Source: Acidovorax sp. CCYZU-2555
Lineage (GTDB): Bacteria > Pseudomonadota > Gammaproteobacteria > Burkholderiales > Burkholderiaceae_C
Length of the DNA: 55,391 nucleotides
Reading direction: 5' to 3'
NCBI RefSeq assembly: GCF_018413525.1
Contig: NZ_JAHCDD010000036.1
Coordinates: forward strand, 1-55,391
Both the position numbers and the translations under genes were made by a program. The notes beneath the pieces were generated by a model. It had not been told where the DNA came from. It was given only the letters and a program-made list of their open reading frames with translations, and ran no database searches. Below, piece after piece: positions 48,114 through 55,391 of this stretch (position 1 is the stretch's first letter; every line of letters starts with the position of its first letter).

Positions 48114-49133
48114 ATGAAAATCTGGAAAACAGTTCTGTGCGTCGGCGCGGCCGGCTTCGCCACCCTGGCACAGGCCCAGCCCGCGCCCGCGGCAGTCACC
48201 GTCTACTCGTCGCGCATCGAGAACCTGCTCAAGCCCACGCTGGACCAGTACACCCAGCAGACCGGCGTCAAGATCAATCTGCTGACCGACCGCGGCGGCT
48301 CGCTCTCCGAGCGCCTGGCGGCCGAAGGCAAGAGCTCGCCGGCCGACGTGCTGATCACCGTCGACATGGGAAATCTGCACAATGCGGCCGAACGCGGCCT
48401 GCTGCGCAAGATCGACTCGCCCATGCTCAACGCCAACGTGCCCGCCAACTTCCGCGACCCGCAAGGCCGCTGGTACGGCCTGTCGCAGCGCGAACGCACG
48501 ATCTTCTACGCGCCCGGCCGCGTGCAGCCCGCGCAGCTGAGCACCTATGAGGATCTGGCCGATCCCAAGTGGAAAGGCAAGCTGTGCTTGCGCACCGGCA
48601 AGCAGACCTACACCCAGTCGCTGGTCGCCATGATGATCGCCAAGCACGGCGTGCAAAAGGCCGAGGCCATCACCAAGGGCTGGGTCAACAACCTGGCCGG
48701 CGACGTGTTCACCAACGACAACAGCCTGCTCAAGGCGATCGCCGCGGGCCCGTGCGATGTCGGCATCGCCAACACCTACTACTACGGCCGCATCCTGTCC
48801 AAGGAACCCGAGTTCGGCAACGGCGTGAAGCTGTTCTGGGCCAACCAGGGCGCGAACCAGGGCGGCGCCCACGTGAACCTGTCGGGCGCGGGCGTGACCA
48901 CCAACGCCAAGAACCCCGAAGGTGCGCGCAAGCTGCTCGAGTGGCTGGCATCCGAAGGCGTGCAGACCGCCTACACCCATGGCACGTTCGAGAGCCCGAT
49001 CAACACCAAGGCCAAGGCCGACCCCATCGTGCAGGCCTGGGGCAAGTTCACGCCCAGCCCGCTCAACGCCGCCGCCATCGGCTCGCACCAGGCCGAAGCC
49101 ATTCGCCTGCTCGACCGCGTGGGCTACCGCTGA
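48114..49133 (+). CDS. fbpA: Iron(III) ABC transporter substrate-binding protein (FbpA/AfuA type)
   Basis: Periplasmic ferric-ion binding protein of 339 residues. A signal peptide (MKIWKTVLCVGAAGFATLAQ) precedes the mature VTVYSSRIENLLKPTLDQY, where the first tyrosine of the iron site is expected. LLTDRGGSLSERLAAEGKSSPADV and LSQRERTIFYAPG follow. The paired iron-ligand tyrosines lie in GIANTYYYGRIL near residue 225. The ATG at 48114 was chosen because the signal peptide begins there; the longer frame upstream is leader. It lies 24 bp before the permease gene. A Fur-box-like site in the shared spacer suggests iron repression. Confidence 0.93.
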   Translation: MKIWKTVLCVGAAGFATLAQAQPAPAAVTVYSSRIENLLKPTLDQYTQQTGVKINLLTDRGGSLSERLAAEGKSSPADVLITVDMGNLHNAAERGLLRKIDSPMLNANVPANFRDPQGRWYGLSQRERTIFYAPGRVQPAQLSTYEDLADPKWKGKLCLRTGKQTYTQSLVAMMIAKHGVQKAEAITKGWVNNLAGDVFTNDNSLLKAIAAGPCDVGIANTYYYGRILSKEPEFGNGVKLFWANQGANQGGAHVNLSGAGVTTNAKNPEGARKLLEWLASEGVQTAYTHGTFESPINTKAKADPIVQAWGKFTPSPLNAAAIGSHQAEAIRLLDRVGYR

Positions 49134-49157
49134 TCGCGCCACTGAGGTAACCGTCTC

Positions 49158-50789
49158 TTGTCTTTCGTAGACCGCACCGCGCCCGCCTCCGGCTGGCGCG
49201 GTTTCGCTTTGGCAGCGCCTATCGCGCTGCTCACCCTGATTCCGCTGCTGGCCGTCGTCGGCCTGGCGCTCGCGCCCCAGGCCGAAATCTGGCAGCACCT
49301 GTGGCAGTACGTGCTGCCGCGCGTGCTCGGCAACACCGCCTTGCTGCTGGTGCTCGTGGCCCTGGCCGTGCTGGCCGTGGGCGTGCCGCTCGCCTGGCTC
49401 ACGGCCATGTGCGACTTTCCCGGGCGCCGCTTCTTTTCGTGGGCGCTGGTGCTGCCGCTGGCGATTCCCGCCTATGTGCTGGCCTTCGTGCAGATGGGGC
49501 TGTTCGAGTACGCGGGCCCGGTGCAGTCGGCGCTGCGCGAACTGTTCGGCAGCAGCCGCTGGTTTCCCGACATCCGCGCCAGCCTCTGGGGGCTGGTGAT
49601 GGTGCTGACCATGGCGTTCTATCCCTATGTCTATCTGCTCGCGCGCAGCGCCTTTCTGACCCAGGGCCGGCGCTGCATGGAAGCCGCCCAGGCGCTGGGC
49701 CTGAGCCCGCTCGCGGCGTTCTTCCAGGTCGCGCTGCCGCTGGCCCGGCCCTGGATAGGCGCGGGCCTGGCGCTGGCGCTGATGGAGGTGCTGGCCGACT
49801 TCGGCGCGATCGCCGTGTTCAACTTCGACACCTTCACCACCGCACTCTACAAGTCGTGGTTCGACATGCACAACATGGCGGCCGCGGCCCAGCTCGCGAG
49901 CCTGCTGGTGCTGGTCGTGCTGCTGCTGGTCGCCGCCGAGCAGCGTTCGCGCAGCGCCCAGCGCTTTCACGCCTCGCCTTCGCGCCACCAGCGCATCGCA
50001 CTGCACGGCGGCGCGCGCTGGCTCGCCAGCGCCGCCTGCCTGCTGGTGTTCGGCGCGGCGTTCGCCGTGCCCATGCTGCAGATCGTTGTATGGGCGCTGT
50101 CGGTCTGGCGCACGGATCTCAACGCCGACTACTGGGGCTATGCCTGGAACACGCTTTATCTGGGCCTGGTCACCGCCGCCGTGACCACGGTGCTGGCGCT
50201 GCTGCTGGCCTGGGTGCGCAGACGCCACGCCGACCCGCTCACGCGCTGGACCGTGCGCATCGCCGTTCTCGGCTACGCGCTGCCCGGCGTGGTGCTGGCC
50301 GTGGGCGTGTTCGTGCCGATTGCCTGGCTGGACGCGCAGCTGATGGCCTGGCTCGCGCCGTTCGGCATAGAGACGCTGGGCATTCTCAAGGGCAGTCTTG
50401 CGGCCATGCTGCTGGCGCTGGCCGCGCGCTTTCTGGCCGTGGCCTATCACGCGACCGACAGCGCGATGCAGCGCATCACGCGCAGCCAGGAAGATGCCTG
50501 CGCCTCGCTGGGCCTGGGCCCCTGGCAGACGCTGCGCCGCCTGCACCTGCCGCTGCTGCGCACCGGCCTGCTGTCGGCTTTCCTGATGGTGATGGTCGAC
50601 GTGATGAAGGAAATGCCGATCACGCTGATGACGCGCCAGTTCGGCTGGGACACGCTGGCCGTGCGCGTATTCCAGCTCACCTCCGAATCGCTGTGGGACC
50701 AGGCCGCGCTGCCCGCGCTGGCCATCGTGCTGGTGGGCGTGATTCCCGTGGTGCTGCTGATGCGGCAGACCGAGAAAACCGAGAAATAG
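49158..50789 (+). CDS. fbpB: Iron(III) ABC transporter permease (FbpB type)
   Basis: Inner-membrane permease of 543 residues, a fused double permease with about twelve membrane helices. Each half has a coupling-loop EAA motif: EAAQALGLSPLAAFFQVALPLARP near residue 175, and EDACASLGLGPWQTLRRLHLPLLR near 445. The start is a TTG at 49158, with GAGGTAA seven bases upstream and no better start in frame. The gene lies 24 bp after the binding protein and 2 bp before the ATPase, so all three are one operon. The two-in-one permease is typical of the FbpB/SfuB family. Confidence 0.93.
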   Translation: MSFVDRTAPASGWRGFALAAPIALLTLIPLLAVVGLALAPQAEIWQHLWQYVLPRVLGNTALLLVLVALAVLAVGVPLAWLTAMCDFPGRRFFSWALVLPLAIPAYVLAFVQMGLFEYAGPVQSALRELFGSSRWFPDIRASLWGLVMVLTMAFYPYVYLLARSAFLTQGRRCMEAAQALGLSPLAAFFQVALPLARPWIGAGLALALMEVLADFGAIAVFNFDTFTTALYKSWFDMHNMAAAAQLASLLVLVVLLLVAAEQRSRSAQRFHASPSRHQRIALHGGARWLASAACLLVFGAAFAVPMLQIVVWALSVWRTDLNADYWGYAWNTLYLGLVTAAVTTVLALLLAWVRRRHADPLTRWTVRIAVLGYALPGVVLAVGVFVPIAWLDAQLMAWLAPFGIETLGILKGSLAAMLLALAARFLAVAYHATDSAMQRITRSQEDACASLGLGPWQTLRRLHLPLLRTGLLSAFLMVMVDVMKEMPITLMTRQFGWDTLAVRVFQLTSESLWDQAALPALAIVLVGVIPVVLLMRQTEKTEK

Positions 50790-50791
50790 TG

Positions 50792-51796
50792 ATGCTTGAA
50801 GTCAACAACGTTTCCCTGGGCTATGGCGACACCACCGTGGTGCACCAGGTGAGCCTGCAACTCGCCCAGGGCGAAATCGGCTGTCTGCTGGGCGCCTCGG
50901 GCTGCGGCAAGACCACCTTGCTGCGCGCGGTAGCGGGCTTCGAGCCGGTGCGCGCAGGCGCGATCGCGCTGCAGGGCGAGCAGGTGTCCACGCCCGGACA
51001 CTGTCTGCCGCCGCAGCGCCGCGACATCGGCATGGTGTTCCAGGAGCACGCGCTGTTCCCGCACCACGATGTCGCGGGCAACGTGGGCTTCGGCCTGCAC
51101 CGCCTGCCCGCGGCCCAGCGCCCGGCGCGCATCGCCGAAATGCTCGAACTCGTGGGTCTGCAGGGCATGGGAAGCCGCTGGCCGCATGAACTGTCGGGCG
51201 GCCAGCAGCAGCGCGTGGCGCTGGCGCGCGCGCTCGCGCCGCGCCCGCGCCTGCTGCTCATGGACGAACCTTTTTCCAGCCTCGACGCGAGCCTGCGCGA
51301 AAGCATTGCGCGCGAAGTGCGCGCGATTCTCAAGCAGGCCCAGGCGACGGCGCTGATGGTCACGCACGACCAGAACGAAGCATTTGCCATGGCCGACAAT
51401 ATCGGCGTGATGGCGCAAGGCCAGCTGATGCAATGGGGCTCGGCGACCCAGGTCTACTGCACGCCCGCGACGCGCGAAGTCGCGCAGTTCGTCGGCGAAG
51501 GCGTATGGCTGGCCGCGACCGCGCGCGCCGAAGGCGGCTGGGACACGGTGCTGGGCCGCCTGCCGGCCTCACAGCCGAACTACGCGCGGGGCGACGACGT
51601 GCAGGTGCTGCTGCGACCCGAACACCTGGGCCTGGGCGCGACCGGCCTGCCCGCCACGGTGCTCGAATGCAAGTTCCGCGGCAGCCATCTGATCTACAGC
51701 CTGCAATTGCAGGGCGGGCAAAAGCTCATGGCGCAGTCTCCGCTCACGCAGGTGCATGCGCCTGACGAAGCGGTGTTCGTGCAGCTGGCCGTATAG
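50792..51796 (+). CDS. fbpC: Iron(III) ABC transporter ATP-binding protein (FbpC type)
   Basis: ATPase of the ferric-ion importer, 334 residues. Walker A LLGASGCGKTTLLRAVAGF lies near residue 33, the Q-loop in MVFQEHALFPHHDV, the signature LSGGQQQRVALARAL near 135, Walker B LLLMDEPFSSLDASL near 155 and the switch histidine in MVTHDQNEA. The C-terminal part (about 240-334) is a regulatory TOBE-like domain with VLLRPEHLGLG. It starts 2 bases after the permease stop. No terminator is evident before the convergent egtB, whose stop is 6 bases away. Confidence 0.94.
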   Translation: MLEVNNVSLGYGDTTVVHQVSLQLAQGEIGCLLGASGCGKTTLLRAVAGFEPVRAGAIALQGEQVSTPGHCLPPQRRDIGMVFQEHALFPHHDVAGNVGFGLHRLPAAQRPARIAEMLELVGLQGMGSRWPHELSGGQQQRVALARALAPRPRLLLMDEPFSSLDASLRESIAREVRAILKQAQATALMVTHDQNEAFAMADNIGVMAQGQLMQWGSATQVYCTPATREVAQFVGEGVWLAATARAEGGWDTVLGRLPASQPNYARGDDVQVLLRPEHLGLGATGLPATVLECKFRGSHLIYSLQLQGGQKLMAQSPLTQVHAPDEAVFVQLAV

Positions 51797-51802
51797 ACCT
51801 TT

Positions 51803-53050
51803 TCAAAGATCGCGCGCCAGGCGCAGGCCCGTGAACTGCCAGCAGGCGCCGGCCGGAAAGAAGTTGCGATAAGTGGGCCGTACATGGCCCGGCGGCGACG
51901 CGCAGGAGCCGCCGCGCAGCACATACTGGTTGACCATGAACTTGCCGTTGTACTCGCCCACCGCGCCTTCGGCGCAGCGAAACCCCGGGTAAGGCGCATA
52001 GCTCGACTGGGTCCATTCCCAGACTTCGCCGGGCGCGGCATGCGCCGCGGGATGCAGGCGCTGGGCGGGCGCAGGCGCTGCCTGGCCCCTCATCTGCGGC
52101 GCCGCGCATTCCCATTCGGCTTCGGTCGGCAGGCGCGCGCCGGCCCAGCGCGCATAGGCATCGGCTTCGTAATAGCTCAGATGCACCACGGGCTGGGCGG
52201 GCGCCAGCGGCTGCAGTCCTTGCAACGTGAACTCGGCCCAGCCGCCGTCGTCACGGCACTGCCAATACAGCGGCGCCGCGCGGCCCTTGGTCTGCAGCCA
52301 GTCCCAGCCTTCCGACAGCCAATGGCCCGCATCGGCATAGCCGCCGCCATCGACAAAGGCCTGGTACTCGGCATTGCTGACCGGGAGCGAAGCCAGCGCG
52401 AACGCATTCAGGTAGACCCTGTGCCGCGGCGATTCATTGTCGAACGCAAAGCCCTGGCCCGCATGGCCGATCTCGTGCAGGCCCGCGTCCTGCGGCAACC
52501 AGCGCAGCGGCGCGGGCTCTGCTGGCGCGCGCGCGGTTTCAGCATTCGCATAGGCCGGCAGCAGCGGGTTGCACGACAGCAGGTGCTTGATATCGGTCAG
52601 CAGCAGTTCCTGGTGCTGCTGCTCGTGCTGCAGTCCCAGTTCGATCAGCGCATGCAACGATGCGTCGACGCCACCGACCAGCAGCGCATGCATGCGCGCA
52701 TCGACATGGGCGCGGTAGGCCAGTACCTGCGCCAGCCCGGGCCGCGTGATCAGCCCGCGCTCGGCGCGCGGATGGCGCGCGCCCACGCCCTGATAGTACG
52801 AGTTGAACAGCACGCGAAACGCGGGGTGGAACGGCGCAAAGCCGCGTTCATGGGGTTCGAGCACAAAAGTCTCGAAGAACCAGGTGGTGTGCGCCAGATG
52901 CCATTTGACGGGACTCGCATCGGGCATGGACTGCACGCAGCAGTCTTCGGCCGACAGCGGCGCGGCCAGCGCGTGGCTGGCTTGACGCACTCGGACATAG
53001 GCAGCAGCCAAATCATTTCCCGGCGCCGACATCATGCTCCTTCCGGTCAT
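51803..53050 (-). CDS. egtB: Ergothioneine synthesis sulfoxide synthase EgtB
   Basis: Non-haem iron enzyme that joins trimethylhistidine (hercynine) to a cysteine-type thiol with oxygen. Up to 415 residues. The N-terminal DinB-like domain (about 10-165) supplies the iron histidines in WHLAHTTWFFE and LQHEQQHQELLL. The C-terminal formylglycine-enzyme-like domain spans about 190-415, with ARLPTEAEWECAA, VWEWTQSSYAPYPGF, VLRGGSCASPPGHVRPTYRNFF and GLRLARDL. The start is uncertain: the ATG pair at 53035/53032 follows AAGGAG closely, while 53050 has no such site. The upstream neighbour is egtD, which makes hercynine, so the pair defines ergothioneine synthesis. A selenoneine synthase (SenA) role is less likely given egtD. 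Confidence 0.93.
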   Translation of the reverse strand: MTGRSMMSAPGNDLAAAYVRVRQASHALAAPLSAEDCCVQSMPDASPVKWHLAHTTWFFETFVLEPHERGFAPFHPAFRVLFNSYYQGVGARHPRAERGLITRPGLAQVLAYRAHVDARMHALLVGGVDASLHALIELGLQHEQQHQELLLTDIKHLLSCNPLLPAYANAETARAPAEPAPLRWLPQDAGLHEIGHAGQGFAFDNESPRHRVYLNAFALASLPVSNAEYQAFVDGGGYADAGHWLSEGWDWLQTKGRAAPLYWQCRDDGGWAEFTLQGLQPLAPAQPVVHLSYYEADAYARWAGARLPTEAEWECAAPQMRGQAAPAPAQRLHPAAHAAPGEVWEWTQSSYAPYPGFRCAEGAVGEYNGKFMVNQYVLRGGSCASPPGHVRPTYRNFFPAGACWQFTGLRLARDL

Positions 53051-53090
53051 TGATTACGCTGCGCAAGACCTGGCATGTCCCAGGCCAGGG

Positions 53091-53164
53091 GCACCGAGCA
53101 AGGGCCGCCCCGCAGCGATGGTGCCGTCCCCCTGGGGGGAAGGCGCGCAGGCGCCTCAGGGGGG
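53091..53164 (-). repeat. GC-rich 3'-end repeat with hairpins, copy B (after egtD)
   Basis: Aligns with 4301-4384, sharing GGGCCGCCCCGCA and GCCGTCCCCCT. It ends 2 bases from the egtD stop codon. Its terminal stem is AGGCGC (53141-53146) with GCGCCT (53151-53156), where the other copy has AGCCGC/GCGGCT. It fills the spacer between egtD and egtB, so it would reduce or process the shared transcript. Confidence 0.65.
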
Positions 53165-53166
53165 AT

Positions 53167-54153
53167 TCACGTCTTTGCATGGATCACCGCAAACCAATCT
53201 TTTTCATCGGTCCAGGCCTTGCAGGCCTTGAAGCCGGCCTGGGTCAGCATCTGCAGAAACAGCGGCAACGGGTACTTGTAGCTGTTTTCGGTATGGATGC
53301 GCTCGCCCTGTGCGAACGCACGCGCGCCGCCGGGCCAGCGCAGCTGCACGGCTTCGCGCGCCTGCAGATGCATCTCGATGCGCGAATGCGCGGCGTTGAA
53401 GAACGCCACATGCTCCCATTGCGCGGGATCGAAGTCGCTGCCCAGGCACTGGTTCACATGCGCCAGCGCATTGCGATTGAACTCGGCCGTGACACCGGCC
53501 GCATCGTTGTACGCGGCTTCGAGCACCAGCCTCTCCTTGGGCAGGTCTATGCCTATCAGCAGCCCGCCGCCTTCGCCTGCAAGCGCGCGCATCTGGCGCA
53601 GCAGCGTCATCGACTGGTCGGGGTCGAAATTGCCTATCGACGAGCCCGGGTAGAACACCAGCCGTCCCTGTTCGCCGATGCGCGCGGGCAGGGTCACGGG
53701 CGCGGTGATGTCGGCCTCCACGGCACAGACTTCAAGACCGGGAAAATCCTGGGCCAGGCGCTCGACCGCGGCCTGCACGAAGTCGCCCGCCACATCGACG
53801 CCGACAAAGCACCGGGGCTGCAAGGCAGGCAGCAGCAGACGCACTTTCTCGCAGTTGCCCGCGCCCAGTTCGATCAGACTGGTGCAAGGCCCCACGCTGC
53901 GCGCTATATCGGCGCCGCGCGCCTGCAGCAGCGCTTTCTCGGTGCGTGTCGGGTAGTACTCGGGCAGGCGGGTGATGGCCTCGAACAGCTCGCAGCCGCG
54001 CTGGTCGTAGAAATACTTCGCGGAAATATGCGCCGGCGTGCGCATCAAATCACGTGCCAGCACCTTGCGCGCATGCTGCGCCGCGGCATCGCCAGGCAGT
54101 GTGGACATGGATGGCGGTGCCTGGGCATCGGCGGGAACAACGGAAAGCAACAT
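53167..54153 (-). CDS. egtD: L-histidine N-alpha-methyltransferase EgtD
   Basis: Trimethylates histidine to hercynine using S-adenosylmethionine, the first step of ergothioneine synthesis. The 328 residues include SAKYFYDQRGCELFEAITRLPEYYPTRTE (about 45-75, given here as SAKYFYDQRGCELFE and LPEYYPTRTE), the SAM-binding LIELGAGNCEKV near 91, LVFYPGSSIGNFDPD near 160, and GGLLIGIDLPKE near 187. It ends in a family-typical WTDEKDWFAVIHAKT. The start at 54153 (MLLSVVPAD) has GGAAGGG about 10 bases upstream; the longer frame lacks support. egtB follows 116 bp downstream, beyond a hairpin repeat. EgtA/C/E homologues are not in the window. Confidence 0.94.
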   Translation of the reverse strand: MLLSVVPADAQAPPSMSTLPGDAAAQHARKVLARDLMRTPAHISAKYFYDQRGCELFEAITRLPEYYPTRTEKALLQARGADIARSVGPCTSLIELGAGNCEKVRLLLPALQPRCFVGVDVAGDFVQAAVERLAQDFPGLEVCAVEADITAPVTLPARIGEQGRLVFYPGSSIGNFDPDQSMTLLRQMRALAGEGGGLLIGIDLPKERLVLEAAYNDAAGVTAEFNRNALAHVNQCLGSDFDPAQWEHVAFFNAAHSRIEMHLQAREAVQLRWPGGARAFAQGERIHTENSYKYPLPLFLQMLTQAGFKACKAWTDEKDWFAVIHAKT

Positions 54154-54411
54154 GGTGCGCGGACCCTTCCCGAAAAAGCGGCAAGAACGCCTGCACGGCC
54201 CGCCGTTCACAGGCGGGCGCGCAGACCCTGACTCCAGCCTAGCCACGCGCGCGCGCGCCTCGGGTAGGACAGGAACGCGTGTAACAGGCACGTGACGCAG
54301 GCGCGGGTCCGCGCGCCGCATTGACCCGCTGCGGTGTTGGAGCCATCATCGACACCAGGCATCGGCGTCTGGCAGCGGGCGCCGACATCGCATTCCTTAC
54401 GGGAGATTGCC

Positions 54412-54873
54412 ATGAGCGAACGTTTGACTGCCGGCGAAATCTGCACGCGTGAAGTCGCCATTGCCTATCGCCACACCGACCTCGTGACCGCGGCCCGGCT
54501 GATGCGCGAACACCATGTGGGAGCGCTGGTCGTGGTCGATGAAACCCAGGGCCTGCGCACCGTCGCGGGCGTGCTGACCGACCGCGACATCGTGATTTCC
54601 GTGATCGCGCCCGAGCTTGCTCCCGACGACCTCACGGTAGGCGAAGTGATGACCGCCAAGCCCGTGACCGCGGCCGAAGACGCTTCGCTGATCGACGTGC
54701 TGCGCAGCATGCGCGCGCATGGCGTGCGCCGCATTCCCGTGGTCACTGCGCAGCAGGTGTTGATAGGCCTGGTCGCGCTCGACGACATTCTTGAAGTGCT
54801 GGCCCAGGAGCTGGGCATGCTCGCCGCGACCATTGGCCGCGGCATTCAGCGCGAGCGCGCCCAGCGCACCTGA
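54412..54873 (+). CDS. Tandem CBS-domain protein
   Basis: A 153-residue protein made almost wholly of two CBS motifs (about 8-65 and 73-130), which usually bind adenine nucleotides. Landmarks are AARLMREHHVGALVVVDE, GVLTDRDIVISVIAPE, VGEVMTAKPVTAAEDASLIDV and HGVRRIPVV. A short helical tail follows (LGMLAATIGRGIQRERAQ). There is no effector domain, so it is a free-standing sensor or an adaptor for an unknown partner. GGGAG lies before the ATG at 54412. It is divergent from egtD, and a TetR-family gene follows 89 bp downstream. Confidence 0.9.
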   Translation: MSERLTAGEICTREVAIAYRHTDLVTAARLMREHHVGALVVVDETQGLRTVAGVLTDRDIVISVIAPELAPDDLTVGEVMTAKPVTAAEDASLIDVLRSMRAHGVRRIPVVTAQQVLIGLVALDDILEVLAQELGMLAATIGRGIQRERAQRT

Positions 54874-54934
54874 GAACAGCCGGTGGGTCAAAAGCCGGCA
54901 GCCACCAGGGCCATTTGTCGCACCGGCGCCATAA

Positions 54935-54950
54935 CGGACAAAACTGTCCG
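54935..54950. promoter_or_regulatory. Palindrome CGGACA-N4-TGTCCG before the TetR gene
   Basis: Perfect six-base arms (54935-54940 and 54945-54950) end 12 bases before the TetR-family start codon and overlap the AT-rich GATAAT sequence. This is the expected place and symmetry for a TetR-type autoregulatory operator. Confidence 0.6.
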
Positions 54951-54962
54951 ATAATTAAACCC

Positions 54963-55391
54963 ATGAATTCCCCCATTGCCAAGCGCCCCGATGCGGCGCT
55001 GCGCCGCGCGCAACTGCTGGACGCGGCCGACGCCGTCTTCACCGTCCACGGCGTCAATGCACCGCTGGAACTCGTGGTCGAACATGCGGGCGTGGGCCGC
55101 GCCACGCTGTACCGCCAGTTTCCCGACCGCGACGCCATCCTGCTGGGCCTGCTCGAACGCTCTACCCAGCGTCTGCACGACCAGGCGCTCAAGCTGCAGG
55201 ACGGCCCCGATGCCTTCTTTGAACTGATGGCCTATCTGTCCGAACGCATCGTGAGCTCGCCCACGCTGTCCGATTACTGGCGCAGCGCCAGCCTCAACGA
55301 TCCACGCTTCAAGGCCGTGCGCCAGCGCGCCTGGGACGCGTTCGCGCCCGCGCTCGAACGCGCCCAGGCGCAGGGTCTGGTGCGCGCCGAC
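54963..55391 (+). CDS. TetR-family transcriptional regulator, 3' end cut by the window
   Basis: The visible 143 residues contain an N-terminal TetR helix-turn-helix (about residues 15-60): RRAQLLDAADAVFTVHGVNAPLELVVEHAGVGRATLYRQFPDRDAILLGLL, of which only VVEHAGVGRATLYRQFPDR is needed for recognition. The ligand-binding helical domain follows and is cut by the window end. The usual length is about 190-210 residues, so roughly 50-70 are missing. A perfect palindrome just upstream is the likely operator. The regulated genes probably lie beyond the window. Confidence 0.9.
   Translation, partial: MNSPIAKRPDAALRRAQLLDAADAVFTVHGVNAPLELVVEHAGVGRATLYRQFPDRDAILLGLLERSTQRLHDQALKLQDGPDAFFELMAYLSERIVSSPTLSDYWRSASLNDPRFKAVRQRAWDAFAPALERAQAQGLVRAD

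Noticed and set aside
51803..53050. Selenoneine synthase SenA instead of EgtB
   Set aside because: The neighbour is egtD, and no senB or selD-like gene is adjacent, so ergothioneine synthesis is the simpler reading.

Overview
The window is GC-rich, densely coded chromosomal DNA of a betaproteobacterium, most likely a member of the Comamonadaceae (an Acidovorax/Comamonas/Delftia-like organism). This is inferred from gene content (Bug-type tripartite tricarboxylate receptor, small Trp-rich protein, YajQ, a class I and a class II fumarase side by side, ergothioneine genes) and from two dispersed repeat families, one with a TTCGACAGGCTCA core and one GC-rich repeat lying at gene 3' ends. No rRNA, tRNA, CRISPR array, insertion sequence or phage gene was seen. 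Codon and base use are uniform except in two AT-richer patches: the serralysin/inhibitor block (about 28.7-31.1 kb) and an ankyrin-repeat gene (about 41.7-42.75 kb).

Layout. 1-3170 (minus): malonyl-CoA decarboxylase, a Bug-family receptor and a crotonase (partial), probably a malonate/dicarboxylate operon. 3296-9705: housekeeping genes lgt, ilvD, a small Trp-rich protein, a cytochrome c, a LapA-like membrane protein and acetyl-CoA synthetase. 9894-16362: UPF0114 membrane protein, then proVWX (glycine betaine/proline uptake) behind a near-consensus promoter and a long leader, then a flavin amine-oxidase-like enzyme. 16374-20374: lipoprotein, fumC with a Fur-box-like site, and the divergent Fe-S fumarase. 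20491-28657: murI, YgjP-type metallopeptidase, murB, yajQ, a retropepsin-like protease, plsY, ybaK, an aldo/keto reductase and an alpha/beta hydrolase.

28673-38617 is the most distinctive block: an Inh/AprI-type protease inhibitor, a serralysin metalloprotease, an IclR-family regulator with operator-like repeats, and a type I secretion system made of two tandem ABC transporters, an HlyD-type adaptor and a TolC-type outer-membrane channel. Together they would make, export and protect the cell from a secreted zinc protease.

38621-45173: a penicillin-acylase-family Ntn hydrolase, a small unknown protein, the ankyrin gene, an LD-carboxypeptidase with a His-rich tail, and a TadA tRNA deaminase fused to a degenerate haloalkane-dehalogenase-like domain. 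45528-51796: a TonB-dependent receptor divergent from an FbpABC-type iron(III) ABC transporter, with a Fur-box-like site between them. 51803-54153: egtB and egtD for ergothioneine. 54412-55391: a CBS-domain protein and a TetR regulator cut by the window edge.

All functions are read from motifs and context without database searches; ligands of transporters and substrates of the hydrolases remain inferences.
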